DNA from: Saccharopolyspora thermophila
GTDB lineage: Bacteria; Actinomycetota; Actinomycetes; Mycobacteriales; Pseudonocardiaceae
Length of the DNA: 64,000 nucleotides
Assembly: GCF_014646075.1 (NCBI RefSeq)
Contig: NZ_BMMT01000005.1
Location: 62,001 to 126,000, forward strand
Direction: 5' to 3'
Under the pieces are notes generated by a model. It was not told where the DNA came from, ran no database searches, and saw only the letters and a program-made list of their open reading frames with translations. This document shows, one piece after another, positions 1 through 9,400 of the stretch (positions are counted from its first letter, which is position 1; each line of letters begins with the position of its first letter). A program made the position numbers and the translations under genes.

Positions 1-50
1 GGTTCCGAAGGCATGGGCGGGGTCTCGCGCAACCGGGTCCGTGGCGGGGC

Positions 51-1058
51 ATGATGACATCGATGGCCCCGCCCGAACCCACCCCCCGCCCGAGCCGGAC
101 AAGGTCGAAGCTCCGGCTCGTGATGATCTCGGCCGCCCTCGGCGCCCTGGTCATCCTGGTGATCAGCGTGCTGACCTGGCCCAGCCGGAACTCCGGCGTC
201 GGCGGGTCCGGCCGGGTCGGTTCCGCCCCGGCACCGCAGGTGGTGTTCGACGCCCCGGCGGGCACCTGCCTGAACTGGACGGAGCCGGACGCGACCGACA
301 TCAGCCAGGTCACCTGCGCCGAACCGCACCTGTTCGAGGTGACCGGCAAGACCGACCTGCGAGCCGAGTTCGGCGACGGCGCTCCGTTTCCGAACACCGA
401 GCAGTGGCAGCAGCTCAAGCAGCAGCGCTGCATCGACGTGTCCAGGCAGTTCCTGGCCAACCGGTTCGACCCGTACGGCCGGTTCAGCGTCGGCGCGTTC
501 ACCCCGAGCGAGGAGGGCTGGGAGGCCGGCGACCGGACGCTGCACTGCGGCCTGCAGCAACCGGGACCGTCCGGCAAGCTGTACCGGACCACCGGCAGCG
601 CGGCCAGCGTCGACCAGTCCAACACCTACGAGGTGGGCCGCTGCCTGGGCATCAACGGCACCGCGGTGTGGGACCCGGTGAGCTGCGACCAGCCGCACGC
701 GGTGGAGATCACCGGGCTGGTCGACCTGGGCGAGCAGTTCCCCGGCGGATACCCGCCCGAACCGGACCAGGACGGCTTCCTGGCCACCCGGTGCGCCGAC
801 CTCACCGCGCAGTACGCGGGCGCGCCGACGGCAGCCCGGGACAAGGGCCTGGTCACCTACTGGGACACCCTGGCGCAGGAGAGCTGGGACGCCGGGTCGC
901 GCAAGGTGAACTGCAAGGTCAGTGCACAGCTGCCGGACGGCAGCGGGCTGGCGCCGGTGACCGGCAGTGTGAAGGGCCAGGTCACCGTGGGCCGCGAGCC
1001 CGCGCCGCAGGTCACCAGCCCGGAGCAACCGGGCGTTCCTGCCACCGAACCGCGCTGA
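51..1058 (+). CDS. Septum-formation family membrane-anchored protein
   Basis: A short basic N-terminus is followed by one membrane segment (about residues 23-44), and the rest is predicted outside the membrane. The outer part carries two related Cys-containing repeats, beginning around GTCLNWTEPD and GRCLGINGTA, each ending in a VTG/ITG-x-VDL-like strand. This matches the actinobacterial septum-formation (Septum_form) family, whose biochemical role is unknown. Two ATGs occur at 51 and 54 with GGCGGGG just upstream. Together with the next three genes it has the order I recall for M. tuberculosis Rv3835-Rv3838c. The family call rests on repeat layout and synteny, not on a motif with known chemistry. 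Confidence 0.8.
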   Translation: MMTSMAPPEPTPRPSRTRSKLRLVMISAALGALVILVISVLTWPSRNSGVGGSGRVGSAPAPQVVFDAPAGTCLNWTEPDATDISQVTCAEPHLFEVTGKTDLRAEFGDGAPFPNTEQWQQLKQQRCIDVSRQFLANRFDPYGRFSVGAFTPSEEGWEAGDRTLHCGLQQPGPSGKLYRTTGSAASVDQSNTYEVGRCLGINGTAVWDPVSCDQPHAVEITGLVDLGEQFPGGYPPEPDQDGFLATRCADLTAQYAGAPTAARDKGLVTYWDTLAQESWDAGSRKVNCKVSAQLPDGSGLAPVTGSVKGQVTVGREPAPQVTSPEQPGVPATEPR

Positions 1059-1077
1059 GCTGGGGTAGAACGGGGTC

Positions 1078-1428
1078 ATGCCGGTGGAGATGACCCGCGC
1101 GCGGTTCGAGGAACTGGTGGCCGACGCCCTGGACCTGGTGCCCGCGGAGTTCGCGTCGGCGATGACCAACGTGGTGGTCCTGGTGGAGGACGTCAACCCC
1201 GACGACCCGTCGCTGCTCGGGCTGTACGAGGGCATCGCGCTGACCGAACGGGACCACACCTACAGCGGGGTGCTGCCGGACCGAATCACGATCTACCGGG
1301 AGCCGCTGCTGGAGATGTGTGACGACGAGGACGAGGTCGTCGACGAGGTGGCGGTGACGGTGGTGCACGAGATCGCGCACCACTTCGGCATCGACGACGA
1401 CAAGCTGCACGCCCTCGGCTGGGGTTGA
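1078..1428 (+). CDS. Small zincin-like metallopeptidase (PF06262 type)
   Basis: A 116-residue acidic protein carries HEIAHHFGI at residues 97-105, the HExxHxxG zinc-binding motif with His97, Glu98 and His101 as expected ligands and base. Length and motif position fit the single-domain minimal zincin family; its substrate is not known. The ATG is preceded by TAGAAC at 1065-1070 with only six bases between, so the transcript may be leaderless. The gene sits 19 bp after the septum-formation gene and converges on the histidine phosphatase; an Rv3836-like neighbour of Rv3835 and Rv3837c is the known arrangement. Confidence 0.85.
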   Translation: MPVEMTRARFEELVADALDLVPAEFASAMTNVVVLVEDVNPDDPSLLGLYEGIALTERDHTYSGVLPDRITIYREPLLEMCDDEDEVVDEVAVTVVHEIAHHFGIDDDKLHALGWG

Positions 1429-1450
1429 CCAGCGGGCTCTGCCCTGGCGG

Positions 1451-1480
1451 GGTTGCCGGGTTCGCCTGAATCTGGAAGCC
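1451..1480. repeat. Degenerate copy of dispersed TTTGCCTGAA hairpin repeat
   Basis: The stretch contains GGGTTCGCCTGAATCTGGAAGCC-like sequence matching the centre and right arm of the units arrayed at 43843-43993 and the copy at 58813-58842. The left arm is eroded. It lies between convergent genes, as do those other copies. Confidence 0.5.
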
Positions 1481-1495
1481 TTCGCCCGCCCCGGG

Positions 1496-2146
1496 TCAGT
1501 GGTCGCAGGTGCACGCGTCCCAGGCGACGCAGGTCCAGCCGGTGGGCACGTCGGGGTCGGCCTCCAGCACGATCAGGCCCGTGTTCGGCAGGTGCGTCGC
1601 GTTGGCCAGGGCACCGGTCACGTCGGTGGCCAGGATGTTCGCCGCCAGGCGCAGCATCGCCCCGTGGCTCACCAGCACCACCGCCCCGTCCCCGGCGCCG
1701 TCGATGGCGGTCCGCACGCCGGCGACGAAGCGGCTCACCGCCTCGTACCCGGTTTCCCCGCCGGGCATCGGCACGTCCAACCGGCCCGCGTGCCAGCTGG
1801 CGTAAATCTCGTCGAACACGCGCAACGCCTCGGCGTCGCTGCGCCCCTCCAGCTCGCCGACGAAGACCTCGTGCGTGCCGTCGACGACCGTCACCGGCAG
1901 CTCGTGCCGCTCCGCCAGCGGCTGGGCGGTCTGCTGCGCCCGCAACGCGCGACTGGCGTGCACCGAGACGACCTTCTCCCCGGCCAGGCGCTGCGCCAAC
2001 CGCTGCGCCTGCTGCCGCCCCAGCTCGGTCAGGCCCGGTCCCGGCGGCACCGTGTCGAGCACGCCCCGCACGTTGGCCGGGGTCTGCCCGTGACGGACCA
2101 GGACCAGGCGGAGCCCGGTGGGAGCCTCGATCGCGAACTCGGTCAT
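1496..2146 (-). CDS. Histidine phosphatase (phosphoglycerate-mutase-like) family protein
   Basis: The protein opens with LVLVRHGQTPANVRG; the RHG motif at residues 18-20 supplies the phospho-accepting His19. The second catalytic His is in VLVSHGAMLRL, and a Glu-rich loop (EVFVGELEGR) lies between. This is the small phosphatase branch of the family; the substrate is unknown. I start at ATG 2146 because the longer frame has no family similarity and because this ATG overlaps the pheA stop (ATGA), which predicts translational coupling. Linkage to pheA is the Rv3837c/Rv3838c arrangement; a role in aromatic amino-acid metabolism is an inference from linkage only. Confidence 0.88.
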   Translation of the reverse strand: MTEFAIEAPTGLRLVLVRHGQTPANVRGVLDTVPPGPGLTELGRQQAQRLAQRLAGEKVVSVHASRALRAQQTAQPLAERHELPVTVVDGTHEVFVGELEGRSDAEALRVFDEIYASWHAGRLDVPMPGGETGYEAVSRFVAGVRTAIDGAGDGAVVLVSHGAMLRLAANILATDVTGALANATHLPNTGLIVLEADPDVPTGWTCVAWDACTCDH

Positions 2147-3066
2147 GCCAGCCGTCCCGCGCGCACGTCCTCCAGCCACTTCGCGGAAGCCCGGAACGCC
2201 TGCTCCGAGGCGGACGGGCGCACGGTGGCCGGTGCGCGGTCCGCCTTCGGGTAGGAGCCGAGGAAACGGACCTCGTTGCACCGGCGGCGCAACGCGGTCA
2301 GCGCGTCACCGATCCGCGCGTCCGCCACGTGCCCGTCGAAGTCGAGGAAGAACCGGTACTCGCCGAGCCGGTCCTTGGTGGGGCGGGACTCGATGCGGCT
2401 GAGGTTGATGCCGCGCAGCGACAGCTCGGAGAGCAGCTCGGTCAGCGACCCGACCTCGTCGCCGATCACGGCGGCCACCGAGGTGCGGTCGGCGCCGGTG
2501 GGTTCCGGCAGCGGGCCCGGTCGGCGGACCAGCAGGAACCGGGTGACCGCGTCGCGCACGTCGGCGAGCCCCCTGGCCAGCGGCACCAGCGAGCGGTAGT
2601 GCTCGGTCACGACCGGGGCCGCGAGCGCCGCGTCGAACTCGCCCGCCTCGGTGGCCTCGGCGGCGGCCGCGGTGGAGCTGGTGACCCGCTGGGCGGCGTC
2701 CGGCAGGTTCGCCGCCAGCCAGTCGCGGACCTGCGCGAGCGCGTGCGGGTGGCTGGCCACGGTGCGGACCTGCGCCAGCTCCACGCCGGGCCGGGCGAGC
2801 AGGTCGAACCGCACCGGCAGCAGGACCTCGCGGACGGCGACCAGCGGTTCGCCGGTGACCAGCGCGTCCAGCGTGGCCGGGACCGAGCCCTCCACGGAGT
2901 TCTCCACCGGCACCCCGGCGGCCAGCACCTCGCCCGCGCGGATCGCGGCCAGGGCACGGGGCACCGTGTCGTAGGGGATCAGCGCTGCGTCGAAACCCTC
3001 GGTCAGCGCGCGGGTGGCCTGTTCGGTGAACGTCCCGGGCGGCCCGAGGTACGCGATTTCTGGCAC
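2143..3066 (-). CDS. pheA: Prephenate dehydratase
   Basis: It converts prephenate to phenylpyruvate in phenylalanine synthesis, in the cytosol. The N-terminus AYLGPPGTFTEQA is the classic substrate-domain motif, and VTRFLLV contains the catalytic TRF threonine. A C-terminal ACT domain (about residues 195-275, with LSLRGINLSRIESRP) is the allosteric phenylalanine sensor. At 307 residues it is a stand-alone enzyme without chorismate mutase. The start is GTG at 3066. It is first in a two-gene operon with the overlapping histidine phosphatase. Confidence 0.96.
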   Translation of the reverse strand: MPEIAYLGPPGTFTEQATRALTEGFDAALIPYDTVPRALAAIRAGEVLAAGVPVENSVEGSVPATLDALVTGEPLVAVREVLLPVRFDLLARPGVELAQVRTVASHPHALAQVRDWLAANLPDAAQRVTSSTAAAAEATEAGEFDAALAAPVVTEHYRSLVPLARGLADVRDAVTRFLLVRRPGPLPEPTGADRTSVAAVIGDEVGSLTELLSELSLRGINLSRIESRPTKDRLGEYRFFLDFDGHVADARIGDALTALRRRCNEVRFLGSYPKADRAPATVRPSASEQAFRASAKWLEDVRAGRLA

Positions 3067-3203
3067 CCGCCCAGATTAGGGGGCCCGGTTGGCCCTGCTC
3101 GCACTGCCGGGTGGCCGCCGTCCGGGCAGGCCCGCGGGCGAATCATCGAATGTGTGACCTACCCGATGTCGCCGCGCCGGGCTTTCCTGCGATGCTGTGG
3201 GGT

Positions 3204-3803
3204 GTGACCGCGGATTCGGGGCGCTCAACGGAGGGAGCGGAGCCGGAGCTGCAGCTCGTCCTGTGCGCGTTGGACGAGCCACTGGCCGCAGCCTGGCAGG
3301 AGATCGTCGAGGGGCGGGCAGGACTCGCCGTGCACCGGGGTTCGGTGTTGGACCTGCAGGTCGACGCGGTGGTGAGCCCGGCGAACTCGTTCGGCTGGAT
3401 GCGCGGCGGGATCGACGCCGTCTATGCCCGCGCCTTCCCCGACGTGGAGGAGCAGGTGCGCAGCGCGGTGCTGGCCTACCACGGCGGCGAGCTGCCGGTG
3501 GGCGAGGCGCTGCTGGTGCCGACCGGCGTCCCCAGTCCCATCTGGCTGATCAGCGCTCCCACCATGCGGGAGCCGGGTGAGCGGCTGCCGGTCGACACGG
3601 TGCACCCGTACCTGGCGGCGCGGGCCGTGCTGCGGCTGTGGTCCGACGGGGTGCTGGAGAACGGCGCACTGGTGCGGCAGGTGGTGCGCTCCATCGCGAT
3701 GCCGGGCCTGGGCACCGGCGTCGGCGGGGTTCCGCCGGAGCTGTGCGCGCGACAGGTCGCCGCGGCCTGGGACGAGGTCTTCACCCGCGTCGACCAGATC
3801 TGA
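3204..3803 (+). CDS. Macro-domain protein
   Basis: The core VDAVVSPANSFGWMRGGIDAVYARAF is a macro-domain nucleotide-binding loop (PANS in place of the usual NAAN), followed by an ordered set of strands ending in IAMPGLGTGVGGV, the second phosphate-binding loop. Macro domains bind ADP-ribose or related nucleotides, and some remove ADP-ribose from proteins; which applies here is not visible. The GTG at 3204 gives a 199-residue protein; an ATG at 3192 is also in frame and neither has a clear ribosome-binding site. It is divergent from pheA and followed by the DoxX gene. Confidence 0.8.
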   Translation: MTADSGRSTEGAEPELQLVLCALDEPLAAAWQEIVEGRAGLAVHRGSVLDLQVDAVVSPANSFGWMRGGIDAVYARAFPDVEEQVRSAVLAYHGGELPVGEALLVPTGVPSPIWLISAPTMREPGERLPVDTVHPYLAARAVLRLWSDGVLENGALVRQVVRSIAMPGLGTGVGGVPPELCARQVAAAWDEVFTRVDQI

Positions 3804-3970
3804 ACGCGACGCGAGCCTGCCCGGCGTCTCGATCCAGGTCGGACGCGCCGACTCCGTCCCGTTCGGCGAAGCAAACTTGAGTCGCGCTGGCGCAGGTCTG
3901 GATGATCGAGCGGACACGGGTGGAAGTGAGTACCGTCGGGCGCACGGTCGACCACCGAGGAGGTCCCCAG

Positions 3971-4477
3971 ATGCTCATTCGCCGCCTGGCCCGGCCGATG
4001 CTCGCCGCGATCTTCATCTACGGGGGCATCGGATCGCTGCGCGACGTGCAAAGCCACGCCAAGAGCGCGACCCCGCTGCTGGAGAAGGTCGGGCCGATCA
4101 AGGAGTCGCTGCCGGAACAGATCCCCACCGACCCGGAGACGCTGGTGCGCATCGACGGTGCGGTCAAGATCGGTGCCGGAACCATGCTGGCGCTGGGCAA
4201 GTTCCCCCGCCTGGCGTCCCTGCTGCTCGCCGGGAGCACCGCGGCCACCACGCTCGCCGCGCACCGGTTCTGGGAGATCGAGGACCAGGAGCAGCGGACC
4301 AACCAGCAGATCCACTTCCTCAAGAACATCGGGCTGCTGGGCGGGCTGCTGATCAGCGCCGTGGACACCGGCGGCAAACCGTCGGTCGGCTACCGGGCCC
4401 GGCGCGGCGCCCGCCGGTTCGCCGACCGCACACACCACACCGTCGACGTCGTCAAGGGCGCCGCGCACTGGAAATAG
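3971..4477 (+). CDS. DoxX-family membrane protein
   Basis: Starting at ATG 3971, which has GAGGAGG at 3956-3962 eight bases upstream, the 168-residue protein begins LIRRLARPMLAAIFIYGGI, a typical DoxX first membrane segment. Further hydrophobic stretches lie around MLALGKFPRLASLLLAGST and KNIGLLGGLLISAVDTGG. DoxX proteins are small multi-span proteins, some linked to thiol or redox homeostasis; no catalytic residue can be assigned. It stands just before the DevR-like regulator gene on the same strand, with a 57-bp gap. Confidence 0.85.
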   Translation: MLIRRLARPMLAAIFIYGGIGSLRDVQSHAKSATPLLEKVGPIKESLPEQIPTDPETLVRIDGAVKIGAGTMLALGKFPRLASLLLAGSTAATTLAAHRFWEIEDQEQRTNQQIHFLKNIGLLGGLLISAVDTGGKPSVGYRARRGARRFADRTHHTVDVVKGAAHWK

Positions 4478-4512
4478 CGGGGAAAACCGGCACCCTCCGC
4501 GCGGCCGGCTCC

Positions 4513-4534
4513 GGGACGTACGTAGCGTGGGGTC
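4513..4534 (+). promoter_or_regulatory. Leaderless promoter with imperfect DosR-like dyad before devR-like gene
   Basis: TAGCGT at 4523-4528 is a plausible -10 element six bases from the GTG at 4535, so the message is probably leaderless. Overlapping it, GGGACGTACGTAGC (4513-4526) has a good left half of a DosR-type box (GGGAC) but a poor right half. Autoregulation is possible but weakly supported. Confidence 0.35.
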
Positions 4535-5197
4535 GTGCCAGTGAGGGTGCTGCTTGTCGACGACCATGAGGTGGTCCGGCGCGGTCTGCGCGACCTGCTG
4601 GACACCGAGGACGACGTGACGATCGTGGCCGAGGCCGGCGGCGTCGGCGAAGCCCTGGTGCGAGCCCAGGCAACCCGGCCGGACGTCGCCGTCATCGACA
4701 TGCGGCTGCCCGACGGCGACGGTCTGGAGCTGTGCCGCCGGCTGCGCGCCCTGCCCGAACCGCCGCACTGCCTGGTGCTGACCGCCTTCGACGACGAGCA
4801 CGCGCTGGTCGAGGCCATCAACGCCGGCGCCTCCGGCTACCTGCTCAAGCAGGTACGTGGGCAGGACCTGGTCAACGCGGTGCGCGAGGTGGCCGCCGGG
4901 CGGTCGCTGCTGGACCCGGTCACCACCAGCCGCGTGCTGGCCAAGCTCCGGGAGTCGACCAACCCGGAACCGGACGAGCTGGCCGCGCTGACCGAGCGGG
5001 AGCGCAAGGTGCTGGAGCTGATCGGCGAGGGCCTGACGAACCGGCAGATCGCCGAACGGCTGTTCCTGGCGGAAAAGACCGTGAAGAACTACGTGACCTC
5101 GGTGCTGGCCAAGCTGGGCATGGAGCGCCGCACCCAGGCGGCCGCCTGGGTCGCCCGCCGCCAGGGCGCCGGGCCGTCGGAGCACACCAATCCCTGA
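4535..5197 (+). CDS. DevR/DosR-like response regulator (NarL/LuxR family)
   Basis: A receiver domain (residues 4-122) has acidic pocket LVDDHE, phospho-acceptor Asp55 in VAVIDMRLPDG and conserved Lys105. A LuxR-type helix-turn-helix (about 151-205) contains LTNRQIAERLFLAEKTVKNY and LAKLGMERRTQAA. These C-terminal sequences are almost diagnostic of DevR/DosR, the hypoxia/NO dormancy regulator of mycobacteria. Its partner is most likely the convergent GAF kinase at 5206-6366, and a DosR-like dyad stands upstream of cydA. GTG start; probably leaderless. Assignment as DevR-like is strong, identity of its regulon is inference. Confidence 0.88.
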   Translation: MPVRVLLVDDHEVVRRGLRDLLDTEDDVTIVAEAGGVGEALVRAQATRPDVAVIDMRLPDGDGLELCRRLRALPEPPHCLVLTAFDDEHALVEAINAGASGYLLKQVRGQDLVNAVREVAAGRSLLDPVTTSRVLAKLRESTNPEPDELAALTERERKVLELIGEGLTNRQIAERLFLAEKTVKNYVTSVLAKLGMERRTQAAAWVARRQGAGPSEHTNP

Positions 5198-5205
5198 ACG
5201 CGAAG

Positions 5206-6366
5206 TCAGGTGGTCAGCGGCACTTCCCAGGTGACCGTGGTGCCGCTGTCCGGCGAGGACGTGATCACACACCGGCCGCCCGCGGCGACCGCCCGCTCCT
5301 CCAGATTCCGCAGCCCCCGCTTGCTCACGTCGCGAGGGATTCCGCAGCCGTCGTCGACCACCTGCAGCAGCAGCCCCGACTCGGCGCGGCGCACCCGGAC
5401 CAGCACCGTCTTCGCCCCGGAGTGCCGCACCACGTTGGACAGCGCCTCACGCAGCGCGGCGCGCGCATGGTCGGCCACGTGCACCGGCACGTCGCTGAAG
5501 TCGCCGTCGATCTCCAGCGTCGGCGGACGGCCCAGCAGCTCCCCGGCGATCTGCACCTCGGCCCGCATCGAGTCGTCCAGCGCGGGCGCCTGGGCGGGGG
5601 TTTCCGGGTCCGCCGAGCGCAGGGTGCGGGCGGTGGCGCGGACCTCGGCGATCGCCTGGTCGATCTGCTCCATGGTCTCCGCCAGCCGCGACGCGTCAGC
5701 GCCGTCCAGGCGCCCGGACAACCTCCGCTCCAGCACGTCCAGCTGCACGCCGACGGCGTAGAGCCGCTGCACGATCACGTCGTGCAGATCGCGGGCGATC
5801 CGCTCCCGCTCCTGGTAGACGGCGATGCGCTGGCGCGCGGTGGAACCCTCGGCGAGCACCAGCGCGAGACCGGCCTGCGCCGCGAACGAGGTCAGCACGT
5901 CCACCGCGACGCGGGTGAAGGTGCTGGCACCGCGCCGCCGGTACACCGCGAGCGCGCCGAGACGGCGTTCCCGGGTACCGAACGGTGCCACCGCGAACGG
6001 GCCGTAGACCCGCAGCGCCGCGGGCACGAACGGGGCGGTCAGCGGGTCGTCGATCAGGTCGTCCACGACGACCGGGACACCGCTGCGCGCGACGCGCGCG
6101 GCCGCGGAGCGGGAGGACAGGACGGTGCCGACCGGGTCGGCCAACGGGCCGGTCGCGGACGGGGCTCCGTAGGCGGCCTCGACGGTCAGGCGGCCGTCCT
6201 CGCCGCGCACGGTGACCACGCCGAGATCGGCCTCGGCGAGTTCGGCGGCACGGCGGACGACCAGCGGCAGAACCGCATCCGGGTCCTCCGCGGACAGCGC
6301 CACCCGGGTGATCTCGGTGGACGCCGCCAGCATGCGCCGGGCGAGGGTGGAATCCATGACGTACAT
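5206..6366 (-). CDS. GAF-domain sensor histidine kinase (DevS/NarX type)
   Basis: A single GAF domain (about residues 17-172) is followed by a HisKA_3 dimerisation helix with ERIARDLHDVIVQRLYA, His195 being the phospho-acceptor, and a HATPase domain (N box EALSNVVRH, G box VDDGCGIP). DevS and DosT have two GAF domains and bind haem through a histidine in the first. This protein has one GAF, and residues 1-194 contain no histidine and no cysteine, so haem or Fe-S ligation of the usual kind is excluded. It lies 46 bp downstream of cydDC on the same strand, as the last gene of a cydA-cydB-cydDC-kinase operon, and converges on its likely regulator partner. Confidence 0.87.
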   Translation of the reverse strand: MYVMDSTLARRMLAASTEITRVALSAEDPDAVLPLVVRRAAELAEADLGVVTVRGEDGRLTVEAAYGAPSATGPLADPVGTVLSSRSAAARVARSGVPVVVDDLIDDPLTAPFVPAALRVYGPFAVAPFGTRERRLGALAVYRRRGASTFTRVAVDVLTSFAAQAGLALVLAEGSTARQRIAVYQERERIARDLHDVIVQRLYAVGVQLDVLERRLSGRLDGADASRLAETMEQIDQAIAEVRATARTLRSADPETPAQAPALDDSMRAEVQIAGELLGRPPTLEIDGDFSDVPVHVADHARAALREALSNVVRHSGAKTVLVRVRRAESGLLLQVVDDGCGIPRDVSKRGLRNLEERAVAAGGRCVITSSPDSGTTVTWEVPLTT

Positions 6367-6412
6367 GAGGCTATAGCTCTCCGGAGCCGGAAGTGCGGCA
6401 CGACGACGCAGG

Positions 6413-9400
6413 TCACAGGGCGGTTGCGGGGGTCCGGACCGCGCCGTTGCCGACGTGCACGACGAGGTCGGCGTGCTCGGTCTCCGACCAGCGGTGCGTC
6501 ACGTGGACGACCGTGCGGCCGCGCAGGGCCCGCCGCAGGCGCTCCAGCAGCAGCTCCGCCGTCGGCACGTCCAGGTGCGCGGTGGGTTCGTCGAGCAGCA
6601 CCAGGTCCGCGTCCTTGACCAGCAGCGCCCGCGCCAGCGCGAGGCGCTGCGCCTCCCCGCCGGACAGCGCCGCCCCGCCGCTGCCGACCACGGTGTCCAG
6701 CCGGTCCTGCCACCCGGGCAGCCCCGCCAGGTCCAGCGCCGCGACGAGTTCCTGGTCGTCGGCCCCGGGCGCGGCGAGCCGCAGGTTCTCCCGCACCGTC
6801 GTCGACACCAGCTGCGGTTCCTGCGGGCACCAGGCGATCTTCCCCGGGACGCGGACCGTCCCGCGCTCCGCCCGGAGGAAACCCAGCAGCAGGGCCAGCA
6901 ACGTCGACTTGCCGCCACCCGACGGGCCGACCACGGCGACGTGCGCCCCGGCCGGCACCCGCAGGTCCACGCCGCGCAGTGCCGCCTCCCCCGCCCCGGG
7001 CCACCGCACGTCCACACCGACCAGCTCGATCCCGGAACCGTCCTCGGGTTCCGGAGCGCCCGCGAGCTCCGCACGCGGAACACCGGAGCCGTCCGCTCCG
7101 GGATCTCCAGGCTCGCGTCCTGCCGCGAGCAGCGGCGCGAGGCGATCCTGCGCCGCGCGCAGGGAACGCCACTGCTGCGCGGCGGGGGGCAGCAGCGCAA
7201 CGGCTTCCGCCGCCGCCAGCGGCACCAGGCCGAGCAGCGGCGCCAGGTCGGGAGCCAGACGGCCCTCCGCCACCGCCGCAGCACCGAACCACGCACCACC
7301 CAGCACCGCGACGCCGACCAGCAGCGTGCTCACCGCCGTCGCCGCACCCGCCCCGAACGCCGCCCGCCGCGCCCGCTTCGCCAACCGCGCGTCCTCCGCC
7401 GCAAGCTCCGCCCGGCGCTGGACGTGCGCGCCGAACGCGAGCAGCTCCGCCGCGGCGTCGAGCAACCCGAGCACCCGCGCCGCGACATGCCGACGGCCTT
7501 CCGCCACCGCCGCCGTCGCGCGGCGCTCCGCCACCACCGCGGCCAGCGGGCTCGCCACGCATGCGACGAGCAGCGCCACCGCGAGCACGGCACCCGCCTG
7601 CGGCAGCACAAGCCACTGCAGCACCACCGCCGCCACCACCACGACCGCCGCGACCAGCGGCGGGAGCACCACCCGGGGCTCCAGGTCGCGGACGGTGTCG
7701 ACGTCGTCGACGAGCCGAGCCACCCCCTCGTCGCGGCGCAGCCCGGCGGCGCGCACCGGACCGAGGGCCACGAGGGCGTTCCACAGCTGCCGCCGCAGGC
7801 GGCCGGCGAGCCGGAAGGCGGCGTCGTGCGTGACGAGCCGCTCCACGTAGCGGAGCACCGCGCGCGACAGCGCGAAGGTGCGCACGCCGACCACGGCCAC
7901 GGACAGCGTGAGGATCGGCGGCTGCTGCGAGGCTCGGGCGATCAGCCAGGCCGAGGTCGCGGTCAGCGCGAGGCCCGACAGCAGCGACAGCGCGCCGAGG
8001 CCGACGCCGAGGAGCGTCCGCGGTGTGCTCAGGTCGCGGAGCCGGCCGCGCGCCGCGGGCAGGTCGGGCGCGGCTGCCGGGGCGGCCGCGAGACCCGCTT
8101 GCGGTTCGGGCGCGGCAGCATCCGGTCGGTGGCTGGCGAGCACCACCGCGGCGCCCGCCTCCGCGGCCCGGTGGATGGCGGCGTTGACCCGGTGCGCGGT
8201 GGCGGCGTCGAGGTGCGCGGTGGGTTCGTCGAGCAGCAGCAGCTCGGCGTCGCCGCGCAACCGCAGCAGCGCCCGCGCCACGGCGATCCGCTGTCGCTCC
8301 CCTGTGGACAGATCATCGATGCGGCGGTCGCGGAGGTGGCTCGCGGCGGCTTCGGCCAGCACGTCGTCCACGTGCGCGGTGAGGTCGGGTTGGTCGGCGG
8401 TGGCGACGGCCAGTTCGTCGGCGACCGTGCCGCCGGTGAACGCCGGGCGCTGCGGCACCCACGCGACGCGCCGCCGCCACTGATCGGGGGCGAACTCGGC
8501 GATGTCCACCCCGCCCCAGGTGATCGTGCCGCCGTCCGGGGCGGCGAAGCCGAGCAGCACCGCCATCGTCGTCGACTTCCCGCTGCCGCTGGGCCCGATC
8601 CCGTCGAAGCCCTCCAACCGCACCACCTCGCCGGGCCGGGCGTGGAAACTCAACCCGTCCGGGGCGAACCCGCCTCGCCGGGCCACCCGCAACCCCTCGA
8701 CCGCGAGCCCATCGCCCGAGGTGGCGCTCGGTTCAGCACGGCGCGATCGCGGGTCGGTGGGCGGGGCGTCGGCGACGACCTCGTCCACGCGGCGGACGGC
8801 CTCCACGCCGTCCTCGCTGGCGTGGTGGGCCGCTCCGGCGGCGCGCAGGGGCAGATAGCACTCCGGGGCCAGGATGAGGACCAGGAGGCCGGTGGCCAGG
8901 TCGAGGTCGCCGGACACCAGGCGCAGGCCGATGCCGACCGCCACCATCGCCACCGACAGCGACGACAACAGCTCCAGGACCAGCGCGGACAGGAACGCGA
9001 TGCGCAGCGTCACCAGGGTGGTGCGGCGGTGCGAGTCGCTGACCCGGCGGACCACCTCGCCCTGGGCGCGCGCCCGCCCGAACGCGGTCAGCACCGGCAG
9101 CGCCCGGATCAGCTCGAGCAGCTGCCCGGACAGCCGCTGCACCGCGTCGGCGGCCCGCGAGGTGCGCTGCTCGGTGTACTTGCCGACCAGCCACGCGAAC
9201 AGCGGGATCAGCGGCACCGTGATCACCACGACCAGCGCGGACACCCAGTCGGAGACCAGGATCCAGGCACCCACCAGCGGCGGCACCACCGCCGCGGTCA
9301 CCAGCGCCGGGAGGTACCTGGTGAAGTAGGCGTCCAGCGCGTCGAGCCCGCGGGTGGCCAGCGCGGTCAGCTCGGCGGGGCCGCGGCGCTGGATCCACTC

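Noticed and set aside
1453-3207. Plus-strand 584-codon frame over the phosphatase and pheA genes
   Set aside because: Arg/Pro/Ala-rich antisense translation; both minus-strand genes are well-known families with a coupled ATGA overlap.
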